Of a stretch of 64,000 nt of DNA, positions 24,900-33,472 are shown one piece after another (positions within the stretch are counted from its first letter, which is position 1; each line of letters starts with the position of its first letter). A program made the translations under genes and the position numbers. The notes below the pieces were generated by a model. The model ran no database searches. It saw only the letters and a program-made list of their open reading frames with translations, and was not told where the DNA came from. This stretch comes from Bacteroidota bacterium (GTDB lineage Bacteria; Bacteroidota; Bacteroidia; Chitinophagales; Chitinophagaceae): the NCBI GenBank assembly GCA_023422835.1, contig JAFAGI010000019.1, forward strand, positions 1 through 64,000, read 5' to 3'.

Positions 24900-25721
24900 T
24901 TATCCTTCTGAATATCCCCTGGGTACACTGAAAGGAAAAGTAACCGGTTGATCAAAAACAGGTTCTTTATATTCCAGGTGAATGTTAGTGGTAGCGCCAT
25001 TTTCTTTCACAACAATATTCCTGAGATAAGAAAAGTTTTTCCCAGACAGGTTACGGTAATCGCCGTAAGTAATATTTGCAGTACGGGATGATGTGGCGTC
25101 GGAAACCTGGCTGTTAGATGCGTAAGCCGCGCCGGTATTGCTTTTCATTACCGTTAATAAATTCCTGATGGCATCGGCAACAAGCGTGTATTGAATGTTG
25201 TCTGACGAGTTCTGAAAACTTTCAGGCTCACCGTTTATAAATACCGGGTTGCCTACGAGCAGGTCCTGCAGGTCATAAAAATTTACGGGCACTTTTACCA
25301 GGCTCTGCAGGTATCGCGTATCTCTGCGTATCACCTTGCTTTGCAGCTTATCAATTAATACAACACTATCCGGCGTAACCTTAGCACGGAATACTTCTAT
25401 ACCGAACGGCCCTGTTACCGACATCCAGATAACTTTATTTTTTTCCATGCGCAGGTTTGCGTTGGCGCTTTGACTCATTTTAGGGCTTTGAAATTGCAAA
25501 CCGATTTTAGCAGAAAATGTGTTGAAATAGATCTTATTGTTCCTGATTTCATTCAGCAGTTTCAAAGCATAATCTTTTTCTGCTTTCTTCGCATCGTCAA
25601 CAGCCACTACTTTGCCGGAATGGTCAACTGCAGGATGGGCCTGTGTTTTACGCACCGTTTTACAGGCAGAAAAACTTAATGCTGCAACGCTCAGCAATAT
25701 AATATATCTTTTGATTTGCAT
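24900..25721 (-). CDS. DUF4292-type lipoprotein
   Basis: 273 residues with a lipobox (ALSFSAC, Cys20). The body (NKIYFNTFSAKIGLQFQ ... NLRMEKNKVIWMSVTGPFGI ... EVFRAKVTPDSVVLIDKLQ) fits what I recall of DUF4292, a Bacteroidota family with a LolA/LolB-like fold. It is predicted to sit in the outer membrane or face the periplasm, perhaps in lipoprotein or lipid handling. It precedes the EnvC-like gene by 69 bases and follows dut by 113 bases, a gene order I recall in related genomes. A palindromic repeat lies 20 bases before its ATG. Confidence 0.82.
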   Translation of the reverse strand: MQIKRYIILLSVAALSFSACKTVRKTQAHPAVDHSGKVVAVDDAKKAEKDYALKLLNEIRNNKIYFNTFSAKIGLQFQSPKMSQSANANLRMEKNKVIWMSVTGPFGIEVFRAKVTPDSVVLIDKLQSKVIRRDTRYLQSLVKVPVNFYDLQDLLVGNPVFINGEPESFQNSSDNIQYTLVADAIRNLLTVMKSNTGAAYASNSQVSDATSSRTANITYGDYRNLSGKNFSYLRNIVVKENGATTNIHLEYKEPVFDQPVTFPFSVPRGYSEG

Positions 25722-25740
25722 GTTTGTAATATTTTTTTTT

Positions 25741-25822
25741 CAGTTGCGAGATGGAATATTTGGGTAAACTCGTTTCGCTTATTCATCCGCGGTTGGTATG
25801 TGCTTTGTTATAGCTACTACGC
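25741..25822 (+). repeat. Intergenic palindrome, copy D
   Basis: CAGTTGCGAGATGGAATATT at the left, ATCCGCGGTTGGTATG in the core. The right arm is decayed (TATAGCTACTACGC). It fills the gap between dut and the DUF4292 gene. Confidence 0.7.
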
Positions 25823-25834
25823 TTATTTTTTAGG

Positions 25835-26269
25835 TTAATTTTTACCTGTATGGCCGAAACCACCTGCGCCTCTGTCTGTTTCATTGATCTCGGACACTTC
25901 ATTCCAGCTGATCATTTCCACTTTTTGTATCACCATCTGCGCAATCCTGTCAGCAGGATGAATCACCTGGTCTTCATTGGACAGGTTTATCAGGATCACT
26001 TTTATTTCCCCGCGGTAATCAGCGTCTATGGTCCCGGGCGTGTTTAAACAGGTAATGCCCTGCTTGGCTGCCAGCCCGCTGCGTGGCCTGATCTGCGCTT
26101 CAAAACCTTGCGGTAGCTCTATAAACAGACCAGTAGGGATTAGTTTTCTTTCCAATGATTTTAAAGTCACCGATTCCGCAATATCCGCTCTTAAGTCCAT
26201 GCCCGAAGAGCCTGCCGTGGCATAATGCGGTAATGCATTTGTTGATTTATTGATAATATTTACCTTCAT
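25835..26269 (-). CDS. dut: dUTP diphosphatase
   Basis: 144 residues of the trimeric dUTPase family. Its five motifs are visible: SSGMDLRA (about 21-28), RPRSGLA (about 63-69), [11 protein letters not shown] (about 78-88), RIAQMVIQ (about 107-114) and the C-terminal [10 protein letters not shown] (about 132-141). It converts dUTP to dUMP and diphosphate, keeping uracil out of DNA and feeding dTMP synthesis. Complete and of normal length. Confidence 0.97.
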   Translation of the reverse strand: MKVNIINKSTNALPHYATAGSSGMDLRADIAESVTLKSLERKLIPTGLFIELPQGFEAQIRPRSGLAAKQGITCLNTPGTIDADYRGEIKVILINLSNEDQVIHPADRIAQMVIQKVEMISWNEVSEINETDRGAGGFGHTGKN

Positions 26270-26283
26270 CCGTGTTTAAATTT

Positions 26284-26370
26284 TTTAATAAGCTCCGATA
26301 GCTATGTAGAAAGCCAAATAATTATAACGCTTTATGTGCCGCACGCTTATGGCTATTTCCTGCTACATTT
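26284..26370 (+). repeat. Intergenic palindrome, copy E (diverged)
   Basis: The right part GCTTATGGCTATTTCCTG matches the right arm of the family. The left part is reduced to GATAGCTATGTAG and the CGGTTGGTAT core is absent. A weak call, supported by its position directly before the dut start codon. Confidence 0.35.
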
Positions 26371-26854
26371 GATCTGTTATTTTTTGAAGCAGCACAACGG
26401 CATGTGCCGTTAATCCTTCTTCCCTGCCCACAAAACCCATCAGCTCGGTAGTAGTTGCTTTTATAGAAACATCTTTTACGCCGAGGTTTAAAAGCCCGGC
26501 TATCACTTGCTGCATTTCAGCAATGTAGGGCTTAATTTTAGGCTCCTGTAAACATAATGAAGCATCAACGTTAACAATAGTATAGCCCTCAGTTTGTATC
26601 AGTTCAAAAGTTTTTGAGAGTAAAATTTTACTGTCAATATCCTTATAAGCTGCATCTGTATCAGGAAAATGCGTGCCAATGTCACCTAAAGCCAGCGCAC
26701 CAAGCAGGGCATCGCAAATGGCGTGTAACAATACGTCGGCATCACTGTGCCCGATGCTGCCTTTTGAATGCGGAATTTTAATACCGCCGATCCACAGGTC
26801 GCGCCCGGCCTCAAGCCGGTGATAATCTATGCCGTAACCAATTCTTATACTCAT
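26363..26854 (-). CDS. ispF: 2-C-methyl-D-erythritol 2,4-cyclodiphosphate synthase
   Basis: 163 residues. Metal-binding GYGIDYHRL (about 7-15, Asp/His pair) and the family signature [17 protein letters not shown] (about 37-53), plus IKATTTE (about 134-140). It forms the cyclodiphosphate intermediate of the non-mevalonate isoprenoid pathway. Length is normal. It lies 93 bases before dut in the same direction. Confidence 0.97.
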   Translation of the reverse strand: MSIRIGYGIDYHRLEAGRDLWIGGIKIPHSKGSIGHSDADVLLHAICDALLGALALGDIGTHFPDTDAAYKDIDSKILLSKTFELIQTEGYTIVNVDASLCLQEPKIKPYIAEMQQVIAGLLNLGVKDVSIKATTTELMGFVGREEGLTAHAVVLLQKITDQM

Positions 26855-26954
26855 TTGATATTGTATATTGTTGAAACAGATAGCGAAGATACATGCTTCA
26901 AATTACAATTCGAAGGAAAAAACGAGTTTAAAATAGCGCTAATGTATACAAGTA

Positions 26955-27557
26955 TTACAGCTCCCGCTCCCCGATGAGTGCACGAACGGTATCTTTTGCA
27001 TGCAGGTAGAGCTGCGGAAAGAAGGTATTAAATTTTTCCCGGAGAAAATCAAGGTTCTCTTCAAAATCAGCAAAAACGTCCAGGTCATTATCCAGGAATT
27101 TGGCGCGCCGCGTTACATGGTTAAAACTGTTTTGAATGCCCCATTTAAACCGATAATTGTACAACCAGTCTTCACGTACCATCGAAGGCAGGATTTTCAG
27201 GAAATGCTCCGGCAGTATGTGTATATTCTTACTCAATACATTGTAAACCTTCTCTGAAAATTGCTGCCATTGCAGCGGCGTTTTCAGCGACAGGTCATTG
27301 GCAACAAAATAATCAAAGGCTACATCTACAAATGCTCCCGAATACAAGCCTGTTGTCTGCCTGAAAACCTGCTTAGCCTCCGCAATCACGGGGTGTTCGT
27401 CTGTAAAAGTATCAATATCGCGGTGAAGTTGAATACCTGCTTGTATTTTATCATCAAATGCATACTTCTTTTTTCCTTTCACGAAATCGCTGATCATATT
27501 ACCGATAATGAAGGGTTCATAATCAAAGGACAGGTATGCATGCGCCAGGAAATTCAT
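26955..27557 (-). CDS. Acyl carrier protein phosphodiesterase-like protein (AcpH/DUF479)
   Basis: 200 residues of the DUF479/AcpH family, an HD-like fold: MNFLAHAYLS (1-10), GNMISDFVKG (about 19-28), IQLHRDIDTFTDEHP (about 42-56) and FDYFVAND (about 83-90) carry the usual His/Asp residues. E. coli AcpH removes phosphopantetheine from acyl carrier protein, and homologues in Bacteroidota may act differently. It is first in a minus-strand run followed by ispF after 100 bases. Confidence 0.88.
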   Translation of the reverse strand: MNFLAHAYLSFDYEPFIIGNMISDFVKGKKKYAFDDKIQAGIQLHRDIDTFTDEHPVIAEAKQVFRQTTGLYSGAFVDVAFDYFVANDLSLKTPLQWQQFSEKVYNVLSKNIHILPEHFLKILPSMVREDWLYNYRFKWGIQNSFNHVTRRAKFLDNDLDVFADFEENLDFLREKFNTFFPQLYLHAKDTVRALIGEREL

Positions 27558-27664
27558 ATGTAAATGTAAAATAATTCTACTTTAGAAGATAAGAACTTTT
27601 TCAAGAAAGCAAGACTCAAAAGGTTTTTGTACCTTTACGCCTCAATTGTTCAACGCTCAACTGC

Positions 27665-28399
27665 ATGAAAAAAGTTCAGGTAAATTACATCGAAAGTTTT
27701 GGTACACAGGATGGCCCTGGAATAAGAATGGTAATTTTTACACAAGGCTGTAAAATGCGCTGCCTCTACTGCCAAAACCCCGATACACTGCCTTTTAAAG
27801 GCGGCACTGCCATGAGCTGGGAAGAATTGCTTGACAAGGCTTTGCGCCAGAAAGAGTATTTCGGCACGCGCGGCGGTGTTACGGTTTCCGGCGGCGAACC
27901 TTTGTTGCAGGCAGAAGGGCTGATTCCGCTTTTTAAAGCTCTTCATGAAAAAGGTATCAATACCGCTCTGGATACCAACGGGTTCGTCTGGAATGAGCAT
28001 GTGGAAGAATTGCTTAAGCATACCGATTACGTACTGCTGGATATTAAACACATTGACCCCAAAACCCATAAAAAACTTACGGGCGTACACCTGGCCCCTA
28101 TCCTTGACTTTACTGAAAAAATTAAACCGCTTCATAAAAGATTGTGGATCAGGTATGTCCTGGTACCCGAATGGAACGATGCTGATAATGACTTAAGAAA
28201 CTGGGCAAAATTTGTTCATACCCTCCCCGGTGTAGAGCGGATAGAGGTGCTGCCTTATCATACACTGGGCGTGCCTAAATACGGCGAGCTAGGCAAAGAA
28301 TATAAATTACATGGCATACAATCGCCGACGGCCGAACTCAAAGAGCGCACGGTGCGGATATTTGAAGAAGAAGGCCTGAAAAATATTATAGTGAAATAA
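27665..28399 (+). CDS. pflA: Pyruvate formate-lyase-activating enzyme
   Basis: 244 residues, radical SAM. The [4Fe-4S] motif CxxxCxxC is Cys29, Cys33, Cys36 in GCKMRCLYCQNPD. The glycine-rich SAM segment VSGGEPLLQ follows at about 78-86. It uses SAM to create the glycyl radical on PflB. It is encoded 140 bases before pflB, which has its own promoter, the reverse of the usual pflB-pflA order. The protein is intact with normal length. Confidence 0.96.
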   Translation: MKKVQVNYIESFGTQDGPGIRMVIFTQGCKMRCLYCQNPDTLPFKGGTAMSWEELLDKALRQKEYFGTRGGVTVSGGEPLLQAEGLIPLFKALHEKGINTALDTNGFVWNEHVEELLKHTDYVLLDIKHIDPKTHKKLTGVHLAPILDFTEKIKPLHKRLWIRYVLVPEWNDADNDLRNWAKFVHTLPGVERIEVLPYHTLGVPKYGELGKEYKLHGIQSPTAELKERTVRIFEEEGLKNIIVK

Positions 28400-28494
28400 A
28401 AACCTGCAAAGATAAGTATTTTTTCCGGATATTCCAATGAAATAAATCACTTATTTTTATCTTTAAATTCATCTTTTCGATAGTTTTTCCGTCT

Positions 28495-28502
28495 TACCTT
28501 TG
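28495..28502 (+). promoter_or_regulatory. -7 element of pflB
   Basis: TACCTTTG matches TAnnTTTG, 38 bases before the pflB ATG. At the ideal distance upstream the sequence is only TCTT, a weak -33, consistent with a need for an activator. No clear FNR-type dyad is seen. Confidence 0.5.
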
Positions 28503-28539
28503 TACTGTTATAATAAAATACCAAAAAATCCTCAATAAA

Positions 28540-30780
28540 ATGAATACAGAAACTAAAGTAACTGCTCCTGAATTTCAGGGAACCAGATGGAAAGAAACAA
28601 TTGACGTCAATAACTTTATTATCGAAAATATTACTCCTTACACAGGAGATGCTTCCTTCCTTGAAGGGCCTACGGAAAGAACACAGGAGTTATGGAACAA
28701 GACAAAAGAATATCTTCTTGAAGAAAGAAAAAATAACGGTCTCAGAAGTGTAGACGTAGAAACAATCTCTACCATTACCAGCCACAAACCCGGCTACATT
28801 CTTCATGAAAAGGAGTTGATTGTTGGCTTGCAAACCGACGAACCTCTTCGCCGCTCCATCAAACCTTTCGGTGGTATCAAATTGGTAGAGAGCGCATTAG
28901 AAGAGAGAAACCTGAAAATCTCCCCTAAAGTACAGGAAATATTTCAATACGCTAAGAACCACAACGACGCGGTCTTCTCAGCCTACGACAAAGAGATACG
29001 TCTTTACAGAAGCAACCATATCGTTACCGGCTTGCCCGACAACTACGCAAGAGGCCGCATTATCGGTGACTACAGAAGGCTGGCACTTTACGGCGCTGAC
29101 CAGCTGATCGCATTCAAACAGGCAGATGCAGCAGCTGTAGACGGGCAAATGACAGACGAAAAAGTAAGGTTGCGCGAAGAAATATCTATGCAGATCGCAG
29201 CGCTGAAAGATATCAAGAAAATGGCGGCTGCTTACGGCTTTGACGTATCCAAACCAGCTACTACTGCCAAAGAAGCTACTCAATGGGTTTATTTCGCATA
29301 CCTGGCTGCCATCAAAGAACAGGATGGTGCAGCAATGTCTATGGGTAATGTTTCTACCTTCCTGGATATTTATTTTGAAAAAGATATTCAACAGGGTATG
29401 CTTACAGAAGCGGAAGCCCAGGAAATAATTGATGATTTTGTAGTAAAATTAAGGCTGGTACGCCACCTGCGCCCCGGCTCTTACGATGATATTTTCGGCG
29501 GAGACCCTACCTGGGTTACTGAAGCTATCGGTGGACAGTTGTTCGACGGAAGAACAAAAGTTACCAAAACATCCTTCCGTTTCTTACAAACATTATACAA
29601 CTTAGGACCTTCTCCCGAACCAAACCTTACAGTACTCTGGAGCAAAGACCTTCCCGAAGGATTTAAAAAATTCTGTGCACAGGCATCTATAGATACTTCT
29701 TCTATCCAATACGAAAACGACGATCTGATGCGTGCCTCAAGAGGTAGTGACGACTACGGTATTGCATGTTGTGTATCTCACCAGGCTATAGGTAAATCCA
29801 TCCAGCATTTCGGAGCCCGTGTAAACCTGCCAAAAGCTTTATTGCTGGCGCTTAACACTGGTAGAGAGGAAGAAAAAGGCATCGAGATTATGCAAGGCAT
29901 TGCTCCGCTCAGCGACGGGCCCCTACAATACGAGGAAGTACTGGATAACTTCAAGAAAGCAATGGTAGACCTGGCAAGAGTGTACGCCAAATCCATGTAC
30001 ATCATCCACTACATGCACGATAAATATTATTATGAAAGGGCACAAATGGCAATGATCGATACAAACCCGCATGTAGACGTTGCTTACGGCGCTGCCGGCA
30101 TCTCCATCATCGCTGACTCTCTTTCTGCTATTAAATATGCAAAAGTAACACCTGTAAGAAATGAAATAGGCCTGACTGTTGACTTCAAAATTGAAGGAGA
30201 TTTTCCTAAATACGGAAATGATGACGACAGGGTTGACAGCATCGCCAAGGAAATTGCTTCTTTCTTCTCACAGGAACTGAACAAGCACACAGCTTATAAA
30301 AACGCAACACCTACCATGTCTTTGCTCACCATTACTTCAAACGTAATGTACGGTAAAAACACAGGGGCTACTCCCGACGGAAGACAGGCTCATGAATCTT
30401 TTGCTCCGGGCGCTAACCCAATGCACGGACGCGACTCTTCAGGCGCTATCAGTTCTCTGAACTCCGTTGCGAAACTGGATTACGAAGATGCACAGGACGG
30501 TATTTCCAATACTTTCTCCATCATCCCGAAAGCATTAGGAGCTACCAGGCAAGAACAGATCGACAACCTGGAAGATATGATGACAGGTTATTTTGCTAAA
30601 AATGCACACCACCTGAATGTAAATGTGCTCAACAGGGAATTGCTGATGGATGCTTACAACCATCCTGAAAATTATCCGCAGTTAACGATTCGCGTATCTG
30701 GCTATGCAGTTAATTTCGTAAGGCTTTCCAAGGCACACCAGCTGGAAGTAATTGAAAGAACCTTCCACGAATGTATGTAG
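28540..30780 (+). CDS. pflB: Formate C-acetyltransferase (pyruvate formate-lyase)
   Basis: 746 residues. The adjacent active-site cysteines are Cys410 and Cys411 (IACCVS) and the glycyl radical site is Gly721 in RVSGYAVNF. It splits pyruvate with CoA to acetyl-CoA and formate without oxygen. Substrate-specific residues match PFL rather than glycerol dehydratase or other glycyl radical enzymes. The AUG context is AT-rich as usual for the phylum. With pflA upstream it forms a complete oxygen-sensitive fermentation module, and codon choice is unusually C-ending (highly expressed style). A strong terminator follows. Confidence 0.97.
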   Translation: MNTETKVTAPEFQGTRWKETIDVNNFIIENITPYTGDASFLEGPTERTQELWNKTKEYLLEERKNNGLRSVDVETISTITSHKPGYILHEKELIVGLQTDEPLRRSIKPFGGIKLVESALEERNLKISPKVQEIFQYAKNHNDAVFSAYDKEIRLYRSNHIVTGLPDNYARGRIIGDYRRLALYGADQLIAFKQADAAAVDGQMTDEKVRLREEISMQIAALKDIKKMAAAYGFDVSKPATTAKEATQWVYFAYLAAIKEQDGAAMSMGNVSTFLDIYFEKDIQQGMLTEAEAQEIIDDFVVKLRLVRHLRPGSYDDIFGGDPTWVTEAIGGQLFDGRTKVTKTSFRFLQTLYNLGPSPEPNLTVLWSKDLPEGFKKFCAQASIDTSSIQYENDDLMRASRGSDDYGIACCVSHQAIGKSIQHFGARVNLPKALLLALNTGREEEKGIEIMQGIAPLSDGPLQYEEVLDNFKKAMVDLARVYAKSMYIIHYMHDKYYYERAQMAMIDTNPHVDVAYGAAGISIIADSLSAIKYAKVTPVRNEIGLTVDFKIEGDFPKYGNDDDRVDSIAKEIASFFSQELNKHTAYKNATPTMSLLTITSNVMYGKNTGATPDGRQAHESFAPGANPMHGRDSSGAISSLNSVAKLDYEDAQDGISNTFSIIPKALGATRQEQIDNLEDMMTGYFAKNAHHLNVNVLNRELLMDAYNHPENYPQLTIRVSGYAVNFVRLSKAHQLEVIERTFHECM

Positions 30781-30807
30781 TCTTTTATTTAGGATTTTAT
30801 TATAACC

Positions 30808-30840
30808 AACCCTGTAAGTGATACTTACGGGGTTTTTTTT
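30808..30840 (+). terminator. Terminator of pflB
   Basis: A 9-bp stem (CCCTGTAAG 30810-30818 / CTTACGGGG 30824-30832) with a 5-base loop and eight T residues. Confidence 0.92.
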
Positions 30841-30854
30841 AGTTCGCTGCTTCG

Positions 30855-30934
30855 GGGCTGTTTTTAATGGCCACATGGAATAGCCTTTATTCATTCGCGG
30901 TTGGTATGCAATCTTGCTTATGGCTATTACATGT
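30855..30934 (+). repeat. Intergenic palindrome, copy F
   Basis: The clearest copy: GGCTGTTTTTAATGGCC, then CACATGGAATAGCC at the left, TTCGCGGTTGGTATGC in the core, GGCTATTACATGTG at the right. The outer 14 bases pair with only a few mismatches. It lies behind the pflB terminator. Confidence 0.85.
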
Positions 30935-30985
30935 GTTAAAAAATTCGTGTTGGCCGATCAGTAAGCATCAAAAAATTTTTTATTA

Positions 30986-31021
30986 TTTACGAATATGTCG
31001 TAAATTAGAAAAATATTCGTA
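30986..31021 (+). promoter_or_regulatory. Operator-like dyads upstream of recQ
   Basis: TACGA-N5-TCGTA (30988-31002) is a perfect palindrome, extended to TTTACG...CGTAAA. A further half-site ATATTCGTA (31013-31021) is the inverse of TACGAATAT at 30988-30996. Overlapping dyads this close to a start codon (22 bases) suggest repression by a winged-helix or TetR-like protein not encoded nearby. Confidence 0.5.
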
Positions 31022-31042
31022 CAGTAATATGTATTATTAATT

Positions 31043-33322
31043 ATGACAAAAAGTGTAAAGGGAGTATTAACCAAAACTTCCACAAAAGAGAAAACAAAAG
31101 CAAAACCAGCCGGTAAAACGACATCACACCAATACGATATCTATACAAATCTTGAAAAATATTTTGGGTTCACCCAGTTTAAAGGGCGGCAGGAAGAAGC
31201 TATCAACAGCCTGCTAAGCGGCAAAGACACATTCGTGATAATGCCTACCGGAGGCGGCAAAAGCCTTTGCTACCAGCTTCCGGCAATGATCATGGACGGA
31301 TGTGCCATAGTGGTTAGCCCGCTTATAGCGCTGATGAAAAACCAGGTAGACCTGGTAAGAGGCTACAGTGAAAATGATGATGTGGCGCACTTTATGAACT
31401 CCTCGCTCAATAAGACCCAACTACGGGAAGTTAAAGAAGACCTTGCAGCCGGCAAAACAAAGCTGCTGTATGTAGCACCTGAAACACTCACCAAACAAGA
31501 AAACCTTGACTTCTTTAAATCTATCCCTATTTCATTTTTTGCAGTAGATGAGGCACATTGTATCTCTGAATGGGGGCACGACTTCAGACCCGAATACAGG
31601 CGCCTGCGAGAAATGATGGATGCAATAGACGAGAACATTTCCGTGATTGCCCTTACAGCAACTGCAACGCCCAAAGTGCAGAGTGATATTGTTAAAAATC
31701 TGGGGCTGCGCGACCCGGATATTTTTATTTCTTCCTTCAACCGTGAGAACCTTTACTATGAAATCCAGCCCAAGGTTAAGAAAGACATTACCATAAAAAA
31801 TATTGTAAAATTCATTGCTCAGAACAAAGGCAAAAGCGGGATTATTTACACACTTAACCGCAGAACCACCGAAGAGCTGGCAGAAGTACTCATGGCAAAC
31901 AACATCAAAGCTGTTGCCTACCACGCCGGCCTTGACTCCAAGCTGCGGGCAGAGCGGCAGGACAATTTTTTAAATGAAGATACGCAGGTGATCGTTGCCA
32001 CCATTGCATTTGGTATGGGTATTGATAAACCTGACATCCGTTTTGTAATACACTACAACATTCCCAAATCCATTGAAAACTATTACCAGGAAACTGGCCG
32101 TGCAGGACGCGATGGCCTCGAAGGGAAATGTATCCTGTATTATTCCCATAAAGACGTGGCAAAACTGGAGCATCTTATGCGCGATAAACCGTTGAGCGAA
32201 CGCGAGATCGGGGCACAGCTTATTAATGAAACATTGGCATTTGTGGAAACCTCGGTCTGCCGCAGGAAAGTACTAATGCATTATTTCGGAGAGGAATGGA
32301 AGAGTGAGAACTGCGGAAACTGCGATAATTGTACCAATCCTAAAGAGAAGGTAGAAGCTAAAGATGAGGCGCTGAAGGTGCTGAAAGTTGTGCAGGAGCT
32401 GGATGAACGCTTTGACACAAAATACGTGGTAAACATCCTGATAGGCCGCGCCACACCACAGGTACAGATGTACCGACATGAAAAAAATAAAACATTCGGC
32501 ATAGGCGACGACCGTGACGAACTTTTCTGGAATACGCTGATAAGGCAGCTGCTGCTGGACGAGTTTCTGAGAAAAGATATTGAAGAGTACGGGCTGCTGA
32601 AGCTGACTCCCGCCGGAGAAAAATTCCTGAAAAAGCCTGTGTCTTTTAAAATAGTGATGGCGAATACTTTTGAAGAAGCCAATGCCGACGATGATGAGGC
32701 CGAAACTGGCGGCACTACTGCATCTGCAGTCGATGAGACCCTGCTGGAAATGATGAAAGAGCTGCGCCAGAAAGAATCCAAAAAGAAAAAGCTGCCACCG
32801 TTTGTGCTTTTCCTGGAATCTTCTTTGCAGGATATGGCCACCGTGTACCCAACTTCACTGGCAGAGCTGGAAAAATGTTCCGGCGTAAGCAAAGGTAAGG
32901 CTATAAAATACGGTAAACCATTCGTAGAGCTGATTGCTAAATATGTGGAAGAAAATGATATAGAGAAGCCGGAAGATTTTGTGATGAAGTCTGTTGCCAA
33001 CAAAAGCAGCCATAAGATCTACATCATCCAGAATGTAGATAAAAAAATACCGCTGGAAACCATTGCTAAAAACAAGGATCTGAAGCTGGATGAATTGCTC
33101 GATGAAATGGAATCCATTGTTTCAGGCGGCACCAAGCTCAACCTCAACTATGCCATTGATGACATGCTTGACGAGTACGACCAGGAAGATATTATCGACT
33201 ATTTTAAAAGCTGCGAAACCTCTGACCTGGAAGTAGCCAAGCAGGAGCTTACCGATGGCGATTACGACTACGAACAACTCAAGATAATGCGCATCAAGTT
33301 TTTAGCGGAATATGGGAATTAG
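31043..33322 (+). CDS. recQ: ATP-dependent DNA helicase RecQ
   Basis: 759 residues. Superfamily 2 helicase core with Walker A GGGKSLCYQLPA (about 70-81), DEAH box VDEAHCISEWGHDFRPEYR (about 168-186), motif VI TGRAGRDG (about 351-358), the RQC zinc site (CRRK ... CGNCDNC, about 409-436), a winged-helix region and an HRDC domain (PPFVLFLESSLQDMA, about 590-604). An extra acidic C-terminal tail (about 660-759) follows. The first about 35 residues are Lys/Thr-rich and likely disordered. It unwinds DNA in recombination and fork repair. An operator-like dyad lies before the start. Confidence 0.97.
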   Translation: MTKSVKGVLTKTSTKEKTKAKPAGKTTSHQYDIYTNLEKYFGFTQFKGRQEEAINSLLSGKDTFVIMPTGGGKSLCYQLPAMIMDGCAIVVSPLIALMKNQVDLVRGYSENDDVAHFMNSSLNKTQLREVKEDLAAGKTKLLYVAPETLTKQENLDFFKSIPISFFAVDEAHCISEWGHDFRPEYRRLREMMDAIDENISVIALTATATPKVQSDIVKNLGLRDPDIFISSFNRENLYYEIQPKVKKDITIKNIVKFIAQNKGKSGIIYTLNRRTTEELAEVLMANNIKAVAYHAGLDSKLRAERQDNFLNEDTQVIVATIAFGMGIDKPDIRFVIHYNIPKSIENYYQETGRAGRDGLEGKCILYYSHKDVAKLEHLMRDKPLSEREIGAQLINETLAFVETSVCRRKVLMHYFGEEWKSENCGNCDNCTNPKEKVEAKDEALKVLKVVQELDERFDTKYVVNILIGRATPQVQMYRHEKNKTFGIGDDRDELFWNTLIRQLLLDEFLRKDIEEYGLLKLTPAGEKFLKKPVSFKIVMANTFEEANADDDEAETGGTTASAVDETLLEMMKELRQKESKKKKLPPFVLFLESSLQDMATVYPTSLAELEKCSGVSKGKAIKYGKPFVELIAKYVEENDIEKPEDFVMKSVANKSSHKIYIIQNVDKKIPLETIAKNKDLKLDELLDEMESIVSGGTKLNLNYAIDDMLDEYDQEDIIDYFKSCETSDLEVAKQELTDGDYDYEQLKIMRIKFLAEYGN

Positions 33323-33345
33323 ATGCTGTTGATGCATTAAGTATA

Positions 33346-33382
33346 AAGCCTCAGTTAAAGTAATCCAGCTGAGGCTTTTTTA
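33346..33382 (+). terminator. Terminator of recQ
   Basis: A 9-bp perfect stem (AAGCCTCAG 33346-33354 / CTGAGGCTT 33369-33377), 14-base loop, T run. Confidence 0.9.
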
Positions 33383-33472
33383 TTCAACTGATAGTTTAAT
33401 CAGATATGAAAATTACTTAATCCTGATTGAATCTACAATGATCATTTACCATTAAAATTCTATCTTCGCCGC

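Noticed and set aside
32281-33003. 240-residue Ser-rich frame on the minus strand
   Set aside because: Lies wholly within recQ in the opposite direction, with no motif of its own. The recQ domains cover the whole stretch.
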